A stretch of DNA of 64,000 bases from UBA8752 sp002336475. Its GTDB lineage: Bacteria; Bacteroidota; Bacteroidia; Flavobacteriales_D; Sanyastnellaceae. Position numbers and translations under genes: made by a program. Numbering within the stretch: the first letter of the stretch is position 1; each line of letters opens with the position of its first letter. The stretch is from contig OX044365.1 in NCBI GenBank assembly GCA_943846755.1, positions 2,666,001 through 2,730,000 of the forward strand. The letters are read 5' to 3'. The notes beneath the pieces are model-generated. The model worked only from the letters and a program-made list of their open reading frames with translations. It was not told where the DNA came from and did no database searches. Shown here one piece after another: positions 24,538-32,075 of this stretch.

Positions 24538-26087
24538 GATGGTACAGACTGGTAAGCACTAAAAGCGGCAGGTTGTTCTATGGGAACCACTTCAGATGGA
24601 CCTTTCATCCCCAAAGACTTTAGGATTTCGCCAGCGGCAACTTGTCCACTGATGATGCTGGGCGGAACTCCTGGACCAGGGGTGGTCAATTGACCCGCAA
24701 AGTAAGTCCCGGGCAGTTTCGACTTGAGTTTGGGCTTCAAAAAAGCCGTTTGGTTCAAAGTATTGGCCAGGCCGTATGCATTGCCTTTGAATGCATTGTA
24801 GTCCGCAATGAATTCTTTGTGGGCGTATTGACGGCGGTAGACAATGTGCTCCCTCACCGGGATGTTCATTTTGGCTTCAAACCGGTCCATGATTTGGCCG
24901 AATATCCGTTCGCATGCGGATTCGTCGTGTTCTATTCCTGGGGCGATGGGCACCAATAGGAAGACGTTTTCGCAACCGTCGGGTGCGACGCTGTGGTCGG
25001 TTACACTGGGGGCGCAAACATAGAAGAGGGGGTCTACGGGCCAATCTGGTCGGTCGTAAATCTCTTCTGCGTGCGCGTCAAATGGGGTGTCAAAAAACAG
25101 CGTGTGGTGCTTGAGTCCAGGAAGTTTGCGGTCGATTCCTAAGTAGAACAACAGTGAGCTGGGAGACATCGCGCGTTTTTCCCAATAGCGGGTGTCATAG
25201 CGCCTGAATTTGGCCGGCATGAGGTGTTGCTCAGCGTGATGATAATCGCAGGCAGCGATCACATGGTTTGCTTCAATGGTTTTGCCTCCCACTTGAATGC
25301 CTGCTGTTTTTCCCTTTAGATCTATAATGCCCTCGACGGCTTGACCGGTATGGAATTTTACGCCTTGGTCTTTTGCGACAGAAACCATAGCGTCCACGAT
25401 GCCATGCATGCCCCCCATGGGATACCAGGTCCCCAGCGCGCTGTCTGCGTAATTCATCAGGCTGTACAGTGCCGGTGTTGTCTGCGGCTTGGACCCCAAA
25501 AACAGCACTGGGAATTCCATGAGCTGTATGAGCCGTGGGTCTTTGAAGTATTTGCGCACATGGTCACTGAAGCTGCGCAAAAGCTGCAGCCTCGGCGCGT
25601 CTTTGAGGATGTCCAAACGCGCAAACTCCAAGATGGAGTGGGCGGGCTTGTTCACGAAACGCCCCATTCCCACATCGTATTTGACCTTGGCCTCCGCCAA
25701 GAAGGCCTCCAGTGCTTTTCCTGCCCCGGGCTCAATGGATTCGAACGCCTGCGCCAAGGCTGGAATGCCGGCAGGAACGTCAAAGGGACCTTGGTCGAAC
25801 TCTACCCGATAGGAGGGGTCTAACCTGACCAAATCGTAAAACTCATCGACCCGTCTGCCGAAGTAGGCGAAATAGCGGTCAAAAACATCGGGCATCCAGT
25901 ACCAGCTGGGACCCATGTCGAAACGAAATCCGTCTGTTTCGAAATACCGAGCGCGCCCTCCCAGTTGCTCGTGCTGCTCATAAACGGCCACGTTTAATCC
26001 CGCTTTGGCGAGTGTAGCTGCTGCAGACAGTCCTGCAAAGCCAGAGCCAATTACAGCGACATCGAGAGGGGCGGTATTCTGAGGCAT
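24534..26087 (-). CDS. crtI: Phytoene desaturase CrtI
   Basis: FAD-dependent desaturase (517 residues) converting phytoene to lycopene. VAVIGSGFAGLSAAATLAKA is the FAD-binding motif; YEQHEQLGGRARYFETDGFR and FDMGPSWYWMPDVFDRYF follow. The C-terminal GQLTTPGPGVPPSIISGQVA is diagnostic. First gene of the carotenoid operon. ATG 26087 gives the family N-terminus (MPQNTAPLDVAV). No clear TANNTTTG box was found upstream in the 307-base gap to the gpx gene. Confidence 0.93.
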   Translation of the reverse strand: MPQNTAPLDVAVIGSGFAGLSAAATLAKAGLNVAVYEQHEQLGGRARYFETDGFRFDMGPSWYWMPDVFDRYFAYFGRRVDEFYDLVRLDPSYRVEFDQGPFDVPAGIPALAQAFESIEPGAGKALEAFLAEAKVKYDVGMGRFVNKPAHSILEFARLDILKDAPRLQLLRSFSDHVRKYFKDPRLIQLMEFPVLFLGSKPQTTPALYSLMNYADSALGTWYPMGGMHGIVDAMVSVAKDQGVKFHTGQAVEGIIDLKGKTAGIQVGGKTIEANHVIAACDYHHAEQHLMPAKFRRYDTRYWEKRAMSPSSLLFYLGIDRKLPGLKHHTLFFDTPFDAHAEEIYDRPDWPVDPLFYVCAPSVTDHSVAPDGCENVFLLVPIAPGIEHDESACERIFGQIMDRFEAKMNIPVREHIVYRRQYAHKEFIADYNAFKGNAYGLANTLNQTAFLKPKLKSKLPGTYFAGQLTTPGPGVPPSIISGQVAAGEILKSLGMKGPSEVVPIEQPAAFSAYQSVPS

Positions 26088-26394
26088 GGGTGAGGGAAGA
26101 ACAACCAAGTGTGGCCTGTGTTCAACGTGCTCGAATGGTATAGATGATGAAAAGTAAGGTATGAGCGGCTTGATTGTCGGTTTTTGCGGCGGTTCTTGCA
26201 AGAAAAATCAGGTACGGCGAAACCTTTGAGCACCTGCTTGCGTTTATTCCGTGGATGCCATAAACCTGTCCAAGACATTTTTCTTGACTAATGGTCTTTC
26301 CAATTGCCAGAAGCGCCCTACCCTCGTAGGGCGCTTCGTTTTTCAGAACGTTGTGTTTAGAGAACCTGATGGTCTTGGCGCTGTTATCTCATTT
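26088..26394. other. 307-base intergenic region upstream of crtI and gpx
   Basis: No protein gene is supported here. A frame runs into gpx from 26251 but lacks a credible start. The region must hold the leftward promoter of the carotenoid operon. It also holds a strong rightward terminator (26310-26344) with no gene before it on that strand, and a CAGGT...ACCTG pairing near 26211-26235. A small RNA or a leader-attenuated transcript is possible. Confidence 0.5.
26310..26344 (+). terminator. Strong orphan rho-independent terminator
   Basis: GAAGCGCCCTAC (26310-26321) pairs perfectly with GTAGGGCGCTTC (26326-26337) around CCTC and is followed by GTTTTTC. The minus strand has no T-run after the stem, so it acts rightward. 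It lies 50 bases before the gpx start, while the only gene on its left is transcribed away from it. Confidence 0.85.
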
Positions 26395-27000
26395 ATGCAA
26401 AGACAATTGACGCTTTTATTTCTCGCCTGCCTCACTGTAGTGGGCCTTATGGCTTTTAAAACCTACAAAGGGGCCATTTTTGGTGGAGAAAACAACCATT
26501 ATTCATCCATGACCGCGTCTCAAGATTTTTACAGCCTTTCAGCCAATACGCTAGAAGGGGAGTCCTTTGCTTTTGACCAGCTTCGGGGCAAGCGCGTTCT
26601 GATCGTCAATACAGCCAGCAGGTGCGGATACACTCCGCAATACAAGAAGCTTCAGGCTCTGTTTGAGCAGCACGCCGGTGAAGGTTTTGTGGTGCTCGGG
26701 TTTCCTTGCAATCAATTTGGTAGGCAAGAACCGGGTTCGGCTGATGAGATAGGCGATTTCTGCTCCAAAAATTATGGTGTGAGCTTCCAGATGATGGAAA
26801 AAGTGGACGTAAAAGGAGAGGATCAGCATCCCGTTTATTCTTGGCTTTGTAATGCGGGTTTAAACGGGGCCGGCGACAACAAAGTCGCATGGAACTTCCA
26901 CAAGTTCTTAGTGGATGGAGAAGGCCGACTTAAGGCTTCATTAAAGTCTGGTGTCGATCCACTGGGAAGTGAAATTTCTGCTTTTGCAGCGGGGAAGTAA
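26395..27000 (+). CDS. Glutathione peroxidase family protein
   Basis: Thioredoxin-fold peroxidase of 201 residues with a signal anchor (TLLFLACLTVVGLMAF), so probably periplasmic or membrane-tethered. The peroxidatic Cys is in NTASRCGYTPQYK and the second, resolving-type Cys in GFPCNQFGRQEPG. The active-site Trp and Asn are in VAWNFHKFLVD. Cys in place of selenocysteine is usual in bacteria. These enzymes normally use thioredoxin rather than glutathione. It stands 23 bases before bshB1, a bacillithiol gene. ATG 26395 starts the hydrophobic leader. Confidence 0.9.
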   Translation: MQRQLTLLFLACLTVVGLMAFKTYKGAIFGGENNHYSSMTASQDFYSLSANTLEGESFAFDQLRGKRVLIVNTASRCGYTPQYKKLQALFEQHAGEGFVVLGFPCNQFGRQEPGSADEIGDFCSKNYGVSFQMMEKVDVKGEDQHPVYSWLCNAGLNGAGDNKVAWNFHKFLVDGEGRLKASLKSGVDPLGSEISAFAAGK

Positions 27001-27023
27001 GGCCTACTTCCGAACTTGGTGCC

Positions 27024-27785
27024 ATGGCGGAACGTGTACCCTTGGACATCTTGGCATTTGGTGCCCATCCTGACGATGTAGAACTCAGTGCGGGTGGCAC
27101 CTTGGTCATGGCGGCAATGCAGGGCAAGAAAACTGGCATTGTGGACCTGACCCGTGGTGAACTGGGGACGCGGGGATCTGCGGAGTTGCGGGCAAAGGAA
27201 GCGGCGGCAGCAGCCCATGTTCTGGGCCTTGAAATTCGCGAGAATTTGGGACTAAAGGATGGCATGCCCGAAGACGAGGAAAATGCCATACTGGCCCTGA
27301 TTGGTGCGCTTCGCCGACACCGCCCGCGAACCGTATTGGCCAATGCACTTCACGACCGCCATACCGATCACGGCCGGGCTGCGGAGTTGGTTCACCGCGC
27401 TTGTTTTCTCGCTGGATTGGCGCGAATCTCGACTGCCGACGAGAACGGCAGTGCCCAAAAACCTCACCGGCCTTTGCATGTCTTGCACTACATCCAAGAC
27501 CGATTCAGAGAACCCACCATTGTGGTCGACATCGCCGGTGCGGAAGAAAAGAAGTACGCCGCCATCGCATGCTACTCCTCGCAGTTTCACGTGCCGGGAG
27601 CTGCCGAAGGCAATATTGAAATCCCCTCTGCATCGGACCTCGCTACCCCCATTTCTACGCCGGACTTTATGGCGGTGGTTCGCGGACGGGACATTACCAT
27701 GGGCCGTTATATCGGAGTGGCCTCTGGAGAAGGTTTCGAATCCCAAACGCCGCTGGGGTTGACCGATCTCGGAGGCCTCATTTGA
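27024..27785 (+). CDS. bshB1: Bacillithiol biosynthesis deacetylase BshB1
   Basis: Zinc deacetylase (253 residues, PIG-L/LmbE family) that removes acetate from N-acetylglucosaminyl-malate in bacillithiol synthesis. ILAFGAHPDDVELSAGGT holds two zinc ligands and the catalytic Asp. VDLTRGELGTRGSAE and ALHDRHTDHGRAAELV (HxxDH, third ligand) are also present. SQFHVPG in the C-terminal half fits the BshB1 branch of the family. It is probably co-transcribed with the upstream peroxidase, and a terminator follows. Confidence 0.9.
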   Translation: MAERVPLDILAFGAHPDDVELSAGGTLVMAAMQGKKTGIVDLTRGELGTRGSAELRAKEAAAAAHVLGLEIRENLGLKDGMPEDEENAILALIGALRRHRPRTVLANALHDRHTDHGRAAELVHRACFLAGLARISTADENGSAQKPHRPLHVLHYIQDRFREPTIVVDIAGAEEKKYAAIACYSSQFHVPGAAEGNIEIPSASDLATPISTPDFMAVVRGRDITMGRYIGVASGEGFESQTPLGLTDLGGLI

Positions 27786-27818
27786 AGGGCCTCCTCATTT
27801 GAAGGACCTTTAGAATGC

Positions 27819-27855
27819 GAAACGCCTGATCCACAAGACCAGGCGTTTCTTTTTT
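27819..27855 (+). terminator. Rho-independent terminator after bshB1
   Basis: GAAACGCCTG (27819-27828) pairs with CAGGCGTTTC (27840-27849), followed by TTTTTT. The T-run ends one base from the 3' end of the opposing tRNA gene. Confidence 0.85.
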
Positions 27856-27856
27856 G

Positions 27857-27931
27857 GGTGGCTAATGGGACTTGAACCCACGACCCTCGGTACCACAAAC
27901 CGATGCTCTAACCAGCTGAGCTATAGCCACC
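27857..27931 (-). tRNA. tRNA-His (anticodon GTG)
   Basis: On the minus strand the acceptor arm GTGGCTA pairs with TAGCCAC, and the D arm AGCTCAGCTGGTTAGAGC is standard. The anticodon stem TCGGT/ACCGA encloses TTGTGGT with anticodon GTG. The T arm holds GGTTCAAGTCC. An extra 5' G (27931) precedes the acceptor, as expected for tRNA-His. CCA is not encoded in full. Confidence 0.93.
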
Positions 27932-27941
27932 GTTGGGCGGG

Positions 27942-27972
27942 CAAAGATAGCACCATCGCCGATGACGCCAAG
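27942..27972 (-). promoter_or_regulatory. Promoter of tRNA-His
   Basis: On the minus strand CTTG (27972-27969) is followed by 19 bases and TATCTTTG (27949-27942), a perfect TANNTTTG. Transcription would start about 4-5 bases before the tRNA. This is the clearest Bacteroidota-type promoter in the window and helps assign the host phylum. Confidence 0.75.
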
Positions 27973-27995
27973 AGAGTTTGAAAAAGAGTGGTTAT

Positions 27996-29525
27996 TCAGT
28001 CCAAGTCTTCGCAGAAGTTGGCGAAGTCCGACAGCAGAATCAACAAATCTCCAATGGCCACGGCGCCATCTCGATTTAAATCTGAAGTGCATGAAATCAC
28101 GCACTGTGCTAGGTCATTGTCCCATATGGTGCCATCCCCGCAATGCAGGGCATCTTGGGTATCACAGATGCCATTTGCATCGTGGTCGGAAACGCAATCG
28201 CCCCCACAAACCCCAATGGCATCAGAGTAGAGGCAACTTCCATCTTCTTCTGTTGCAAAAAATTCAAAGCTGCAGGATAAGCTGTCAGTACAACCCCACA
28301 ATTCATCGGTGTCGCATACGCCGTCGCCATCGAGGTCGGATGTACACCCTCCTCCGCAGATTCCCGTGACATCCAAGGTGTCCCCATTGCAATTGCATGC
28401 CCCTGTTGGGAGGTCAGAACATCCACAATCGTAAACAGGTCCCGGGCCATTGCAAACACCGCAAAAATCATAATAGCCGACACAGGGGTCTACTTCGTCG
28501 CAGATGCCGTCGTTGTCTATATCAGGCAATGAATCACAAAAGCAAAACTCAGGACTCACTGCTGTCAGGCCGAGTTCCGCAGTGCTGAACAAAAACGTCA
28601 GACGGTATTCATCGTCTCCTTCGGGCAGGGTTTGTGGAAGGATTTGGGCCGCTATGGTTCCGGAGATTACACCGCTGGAGGTGAATTGACCGATCAGTAC
28701 CCTTTGGTCACTGTCGGGGATGCCATTTTGGACTGTTGGATTTGTAGTGGACCAAATCCCACCGACGTTGGTGTTGGCCAAGATGTTGCCACCAGCTGCA
28801 CCGCTTCCTGGATCAAAGTTCGCCATCCAAGAAGAACCAAGATTGGGGTCGGATGCGGTGAAGACACTGGAATATCCAACGCCATAATCCTCAGGCCTTC
28901 GGTCGATTCCAATCGTCACCCAGCTGTCATAAACGACAGAGGGTTGGATGCTGTAGTAGAACTCCTGGATGGTGCTCGGTGTCACCGCTCCTAGTACATC
29001 CTGATAAAATGGCGCGCTTGAAGAAATTTCGAGCGGTGTTTGGTCATTTCCATAAACCGCTGTCAGCGTGTCTTGAGGCTCTGCAGTGGCGATGTACATC
29101 CGATACGTTTTCATTCCGGCCAACTCGGGCAGGTTTGTGGTATCGTGATTTGCGATCAGTTCTATGTCTAAGAAATAGTTGGGCACAGAATCGCTGGGAA
29201 AAGAGACAGAATAAAGAATCGAAGTGTCTGGACAACTGCAGAAATCACAACTGCCATTTTCGAACTCGGCTTCTGGATCAAAATTGCAAGCTGTTGGGTC
29301 CATGCAGCCTCCTCCTAGAAAAGGGTTAGGTATGCTTAGGTAAGGCCTGATGCAATTCTCTGCGCTCTGCAGGCCATTGCGGTAGACTTGGAACTGAATG
29401 TCTCCATCGATGTCACCGTCCGTGGTGACCTGTGCAAATAGAATTTTAAGGTCGCTTCCCGCTGCGCAGTTGGATGCCGCTTCAGCATCGGCGATGTACC
29501 AGGAGCTCCCTGTCCGGTGAATCAA
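27996..29525 (-). CDS. C-terminal fragment of the frameshifted secreted protein
   Basis: Open frame of about 509 codons without its own signal peptide or convincing start (TTG at 29525). It contains the continuation of the beta domain, a second copy of that domain (LAGMKTYRMYIATAEPQD, VYDSWVTIGIDRRPEDYG), Cys/Asp repeats (GGGCMDPTACNFDPEAEF, GCTDSLSCSFEFFATEEDG) and the dockerin-like tail. It is best read as the downstream part of the gene that starts at 30039. Confidence 0.45.
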   Translation of the reverse strand: MIHRTGSSWYIADAEAASNCAAGSDLKILFAQVTTDGDIDGDIQFQVYRNGLQSAENCIRPYLSIPNPFLGGGCMDPTACNFDPEAEFENGSCDFCSCPDTSILYSVSFPSDSVPNYFLDIELIANHDTTNLPELAGMKTYRMYIATAEPQDTLTAVYGNDQTPLEISSSAPFYQDVLGAVTPSTIQEFYYSIQPSVVYDSWVTIGIDRRPEDYGVGYSSVFTASDPNLGSSWMANFDPGSGAAGGNILANTNVGGIWSTTNPTVQNGIPDSDQRVLIGQFTSSGVISGTIAAQILPQTLPEGDDEYRLTFLFSTAELGLTAVSPEFCFCDSLPDIDNDGICDEVDPCVGYYDFCGVCNGPGPVYDCGCSDLPTGACNCNGDTLDVTGICGGGCTSDLDGDGVCDTDELWGCTDSLSCSFEFFATEEDGSCLYSDAIGVCGGDCVSDHDANGICDTQDALHCGDGTIWDNDLAQCVISCTSDLNRDGAVAIGDLLILLSDFANFCEDLD

Positions 29526-30039
29526 TGATTAAATCCCCTCCATTCTCAAATCCAATTGAGATGGGCATCACACCGCTGTCTTCTACAATTTGAGTGGGTG
29601 ACTCTCCGAGGTTGTTGTCTGCGGCGGTGACCAGTCCAATGGTCACATAACTGTCAAATTGAACCTGTGGGTATGCAAAGAACAGCCCTGCATTGGGCTC
29701 AGATGTCGCGCCAAGTTCAGCTTGGTAAAAATCCGTCGTTGTAGTGATGGATACAGGGGCGTTGATGTTACCAAACACTGCGCCTAGAAGGTCGTTTTCA
29801 GCCTCGCACTGCAGGTAGAGATGGTAGGTGTTGTAACCTGTTAAGTCAGTTTCGGCGCCGGTTAAATCTGTAATCGGACCAATGTTGGTGGCTACAGTAT
29901 CGATGGTGATCGAAAATCCGGAATAGTCGGTTCCTCCTTGACAACTACTGGAAAGCTGTGCCATGCTGCTGTTGGCGGTCGCAAACAATGCGATGGCAGC
30001 AGTCAAGACTCGAAATACGGACAAGTTAAATTTGGGCAT
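29482..30039 (-). CDS. N-terminal fragment of the frameshifted secreted protein
   Basis: Frame of 185 codons from ATG 30039: signal peptide, then a beta-rich domain containing DLTGYNTYHLYLQCEAENDL and VQFDSYVTIGLVTAADNNLG. Both are matched in the paralogue by LTGFNTYRIYVSTSDPQD and EFDSFITIGIDEPANG. It ends a few codons after the frameshift (DSPDRELLVHRRC, stop). If no correction occurs, this is the only product secreted from the gene. Confidence 0.5.
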   Translation of the reverse strand: MPKFNLSVFRVLTAAIALFATANSSMAQLSSSCQGGTDYSGFSITIDTVATNIGPITDLTGAETDLTGYNTYHLYLQCEAENDLLGAVFGNINAPVSITTTTDFYQAELGATSEPNAGLFFAYPQVQFDSYVTIGLVTAADNNLGESPTQIVEDSGVMPISIGFENGGDLIIDSPDRELLVHRRC

Positions 30040-30117
30040 GGCTCAAGCGTGATTGAATCAGGCGACAATTTCATGATGGCTTTAACGTTGTCGGCTTATG
30101 GTCGTTCCACTGTGGTT

Positions 30118-31971
30118 TCATGGGGCACAAGGGAGTCCGACCAGGGTGAGGAAATAAACCAAGTCGTAGGAGCCGATGACCCCGTTGCCATCTTGGTCAA
30201 ACATGCAATTGTCCGGGGATCCACAGTCAAAAGTGCAGGTGCCGTTGTCGCAATCCGCCTCCGGCGAATAGTTCTCGGCATCGGGATAGGCGCAACCTGC
30301 AATGCCTGTGCAAGTATGCACGCAGGTCCCATTCTCGTCGGTTGCTGTAGGATCGTAGTTCGAAGCGCTTAAGTCGGTGCACCCAAAGACCTTGCACGTG
30401 CCATCGTCATTTGTAGCGTCAAGGTCGTAGTTGGGGGCTTCAGGATCTGTGCAGCCCAGCACTTCATCGGCGTCACATATTCCGTCGTCATCGTCATCGA
30501 AGGTCACCAGCTCGGTGCCATCGCATGTGCTGCAGTTGCCAGGGATCAAACACGAGCCATCATGGTCTGTCGCGGCAGGATCATAATTGCAGGCCTGAGG
30601 GTTGTCACAGCCTAAGACCTCGAACGGGTCGCAAATGCCGTCTTCGTCGGTGTCCTGCAAGCAGTTGTTGTTGCAATCATAGGCTGGTTCAGGAAAGGTG
30701 CAGCTGCCGTTTTCTTCTGTGGCCTCTGCTGAGAAATTGCAGGCCGACGGTGCAGTGCAGCCTGGGACCTCAACGTTGTCGCACACCCCGTCTTGGTCTG
30801 CGTCTTCTGTGCAAAGGCCTCCACAAACTCCAAGAGCATCAAGTTGGTTGCCGTCACAGTCGCAATCACCCGATGGAAGTTCAGTGCATCCGCAGTCCAA
30901 AAGGGGGCCGTCGCCATTGCAAATGCCACAGGCATCTAGGGCTCCAATGCAAGGGTCGGATTGATCACAAATGCCGTCACTGTCGAGGTCAACAAGGCAG
31001 TTTCCTTCACAGTCATTTCCAGGCGTTGCAAAAATGCAAGAGCCGTCTTCGTCGCTTGCTGCGGGGTCGAAGTTGCAAGCGGACAAATAGGTGCAGCCGG
31101 GGAGCTCGTCGTCATCGCAGATTTCATCGCCATCGGCGTCGAAAAGGCAGAATCCGTCGCAGTCCAAGCCTTCTTCAGGGTAGGTGCATTGGCCACTGGG
31201 ATCGGTAGCGTCGGGGTTCCAATTGCAGGCATTGGAATCCAAGCAACCGCAGATGGGCATCGGGAGGTTGAGGTATACCGTGCCGTTGATGTTGTCTCCG
31301 TTGAGAAACAACTGAATGTGAAGGTTGCCGGATAGGGTTCCGTTGGTGGTGATTTGTGCCACCAAAACGCGCAGGTTTTCGCCTGCGGTGCCATTGTTGA
31401 AGTTGGGAAGGACAAACCAGCTGCCTCCGGTGATGTCGTTCATGACAATTCCGGTGCCGAATTCGCCTGACTCAGGCTCGAATCCTTCCGTCCATGGGTT
31501 CGCAGTAGACTCTATGATATTGATGTCGCCTTCTCCGTTAGCGCCATTGGCTGGCTCATCTATCCCAATTGTTATAAAACTGTCGAATTCGTTACTGGGG
31601 AAGCTGCTCCAAATGGCTGGAATGATCCCGTCGGAGGTGACTTCTCCGAGTGGTGTAGATTGAAATATTTGGCCTGAACTGACCAGTTCTGTAGGTTCGT
31701 TGATGTTGCCGTAAACGGCAGAAACTTGGTCTTGGGGATCTGAGGTTGAAACGTAAATTCTATAGGTGTTGAATCCTGTTAAGTCGCTGTCTGTTAGCTC
31801 TCCAATGTCGAAATGGGTGGTGTCAACTTCGAGGTGGTATTCGGTTGTATTGGGAAGTGAGGTGGTGGTTGATTGCTGCAGATTGTAAGGCAGACCCAAC
31901 GGCGTCTGCGCGCCTGCTCTAAGGCAGAGCAGACACGCAAAAACCACACACGAAAGAAGAACTTTACGCAC
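30118..31971 (-). CDS. Secreted Cys/Asp-rich repeat protein with dockerin-like C-terminus
   Basis: About 617 residues. A GTG start at 31971 gives signal peptide VRKVLLSCVVFACLLCLRAG. One beta domain (residues ~25-220) holds LTGFNTYRIYVSTSDPQD and SFITIGIDEPANGANGEG. Six or more GC.D..ACN..P.A...G.C units follow (such as GCTYLSACNFDPAASDEDG), mixed with CGGLCTEDADQDGVCDN segments that resemble thrombospondin type 3 Ca-binding loops. The end (MFDQDGNGVIGSYDLVYFL) is dockerin-like. An upstream in-frame extension lacks a signal peptide and is rejected. It is an intact tandem paralogue of the frameshifted gene to its left. Probably cell-surface or extracellular; ligand unknown. Confidence 0.7.
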   Translation of the reverse strand: MRKVLLSCVVFACLLCLRAGAQTPLGLPYNLQQSTTTSLPNTTEYHLEVDTTHFDIGELTDSDLTGFNTYRIYVSTSDPQDQVSAVYGNINEPTELVSSGQIFQSTPLGEVTSDGIIPAIWSSFPSNEFDSFITIGIDEPANGANGEGDINIIESTANPWTEGFEPESGEFGTGIVMNDITGGSWFVLPNFNNGTAGENLRVLVAQITTNGTLSGNLHIQLFLNGDNINGTVYLNLPMPICGCLDSNACNWNPDATDPSGQCTYPEEGLDCDGFCLFDADGDEICDDDELPGCTYLSACNFDPAASDEDGSCIFATPGNDCEGNCLVDLDSDGICDQSDPCIGALDACGICNGDGPLLDCGCTELPSGDCDCDGNQLDALGVCGGLCTEDADQDGVCDNVEVPGCTAPSACNFSAEATEENGSCTFPEPAYDCNNNCLQDTDEDGICDPFEVLGCDNPQACNYDPAATDHDGSCLIPGNCSTCDGTELVTFDDDDDGICDADEVLGCTDPEAPNYDLDATNDDGTCKVFGCTDLSASNYDPTATDENGTCVHTCTGIAGCAYPDAENYSPEADCDNGTCTFDCGSPDNCMFDQDGNGVIGSYDLVYFLTLVGLPCAP

Positions 31972-32075
31972 GATTGTTTTGGTTTGGTTCAGAAGTATAA
32001 ATATGAGACGAATTACATATAAAACGGCACCGTTCACGAATTGGTGTCCCTTGAAATTTGGACCCATCTTGCACC

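Larger units (their letters stand above)
27996..30039 (-). pseudogene. Secreted Cys/Asp-rich protein with dockerin-like end, split by one frameshift
   Basis: Two overlapping frames form one gene. Frame one (30039 to 29482) has signal peptide AAIALFATANSSMAQ and a beta domain. Frame two (to 27996) continues it with GSSWYIADAEAASN and DLKILFAQVTTDGDIDG. The neighbouring paralogue ending at 30118 reads straight through the same region (GGSWFVLP...LRVLVAQITTNGTLSG). Removing one G from the CCGG near 29518 restores a single frame of about 680 codons. After the beta domains come GC.D..ACN.....GSC motifs, Ca-binding-like DLDGDGVCDTDE segments and a terminal dockerin-like DLNRDGAVAIGDLLILLSDF. True mutation or sequencing error cannot be told apart here. 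Confidence 0.65.

Noticed and set aside
26110..26344. 6S RNA or tmRNA
   Set aside because: The region ends in a terminator, but I could not fold it into the long bubble hairpin of 6S RNA, nor find a tmRNA acceptor. It is kept as an unassigned possible transcript.
27996..30039. Two separate genes rather than one frameshifted gene
   Set aside because: The downstream frame has no signal peptide or start, and the paralogue at 30118-31971 reads continuously through the equivalent region.
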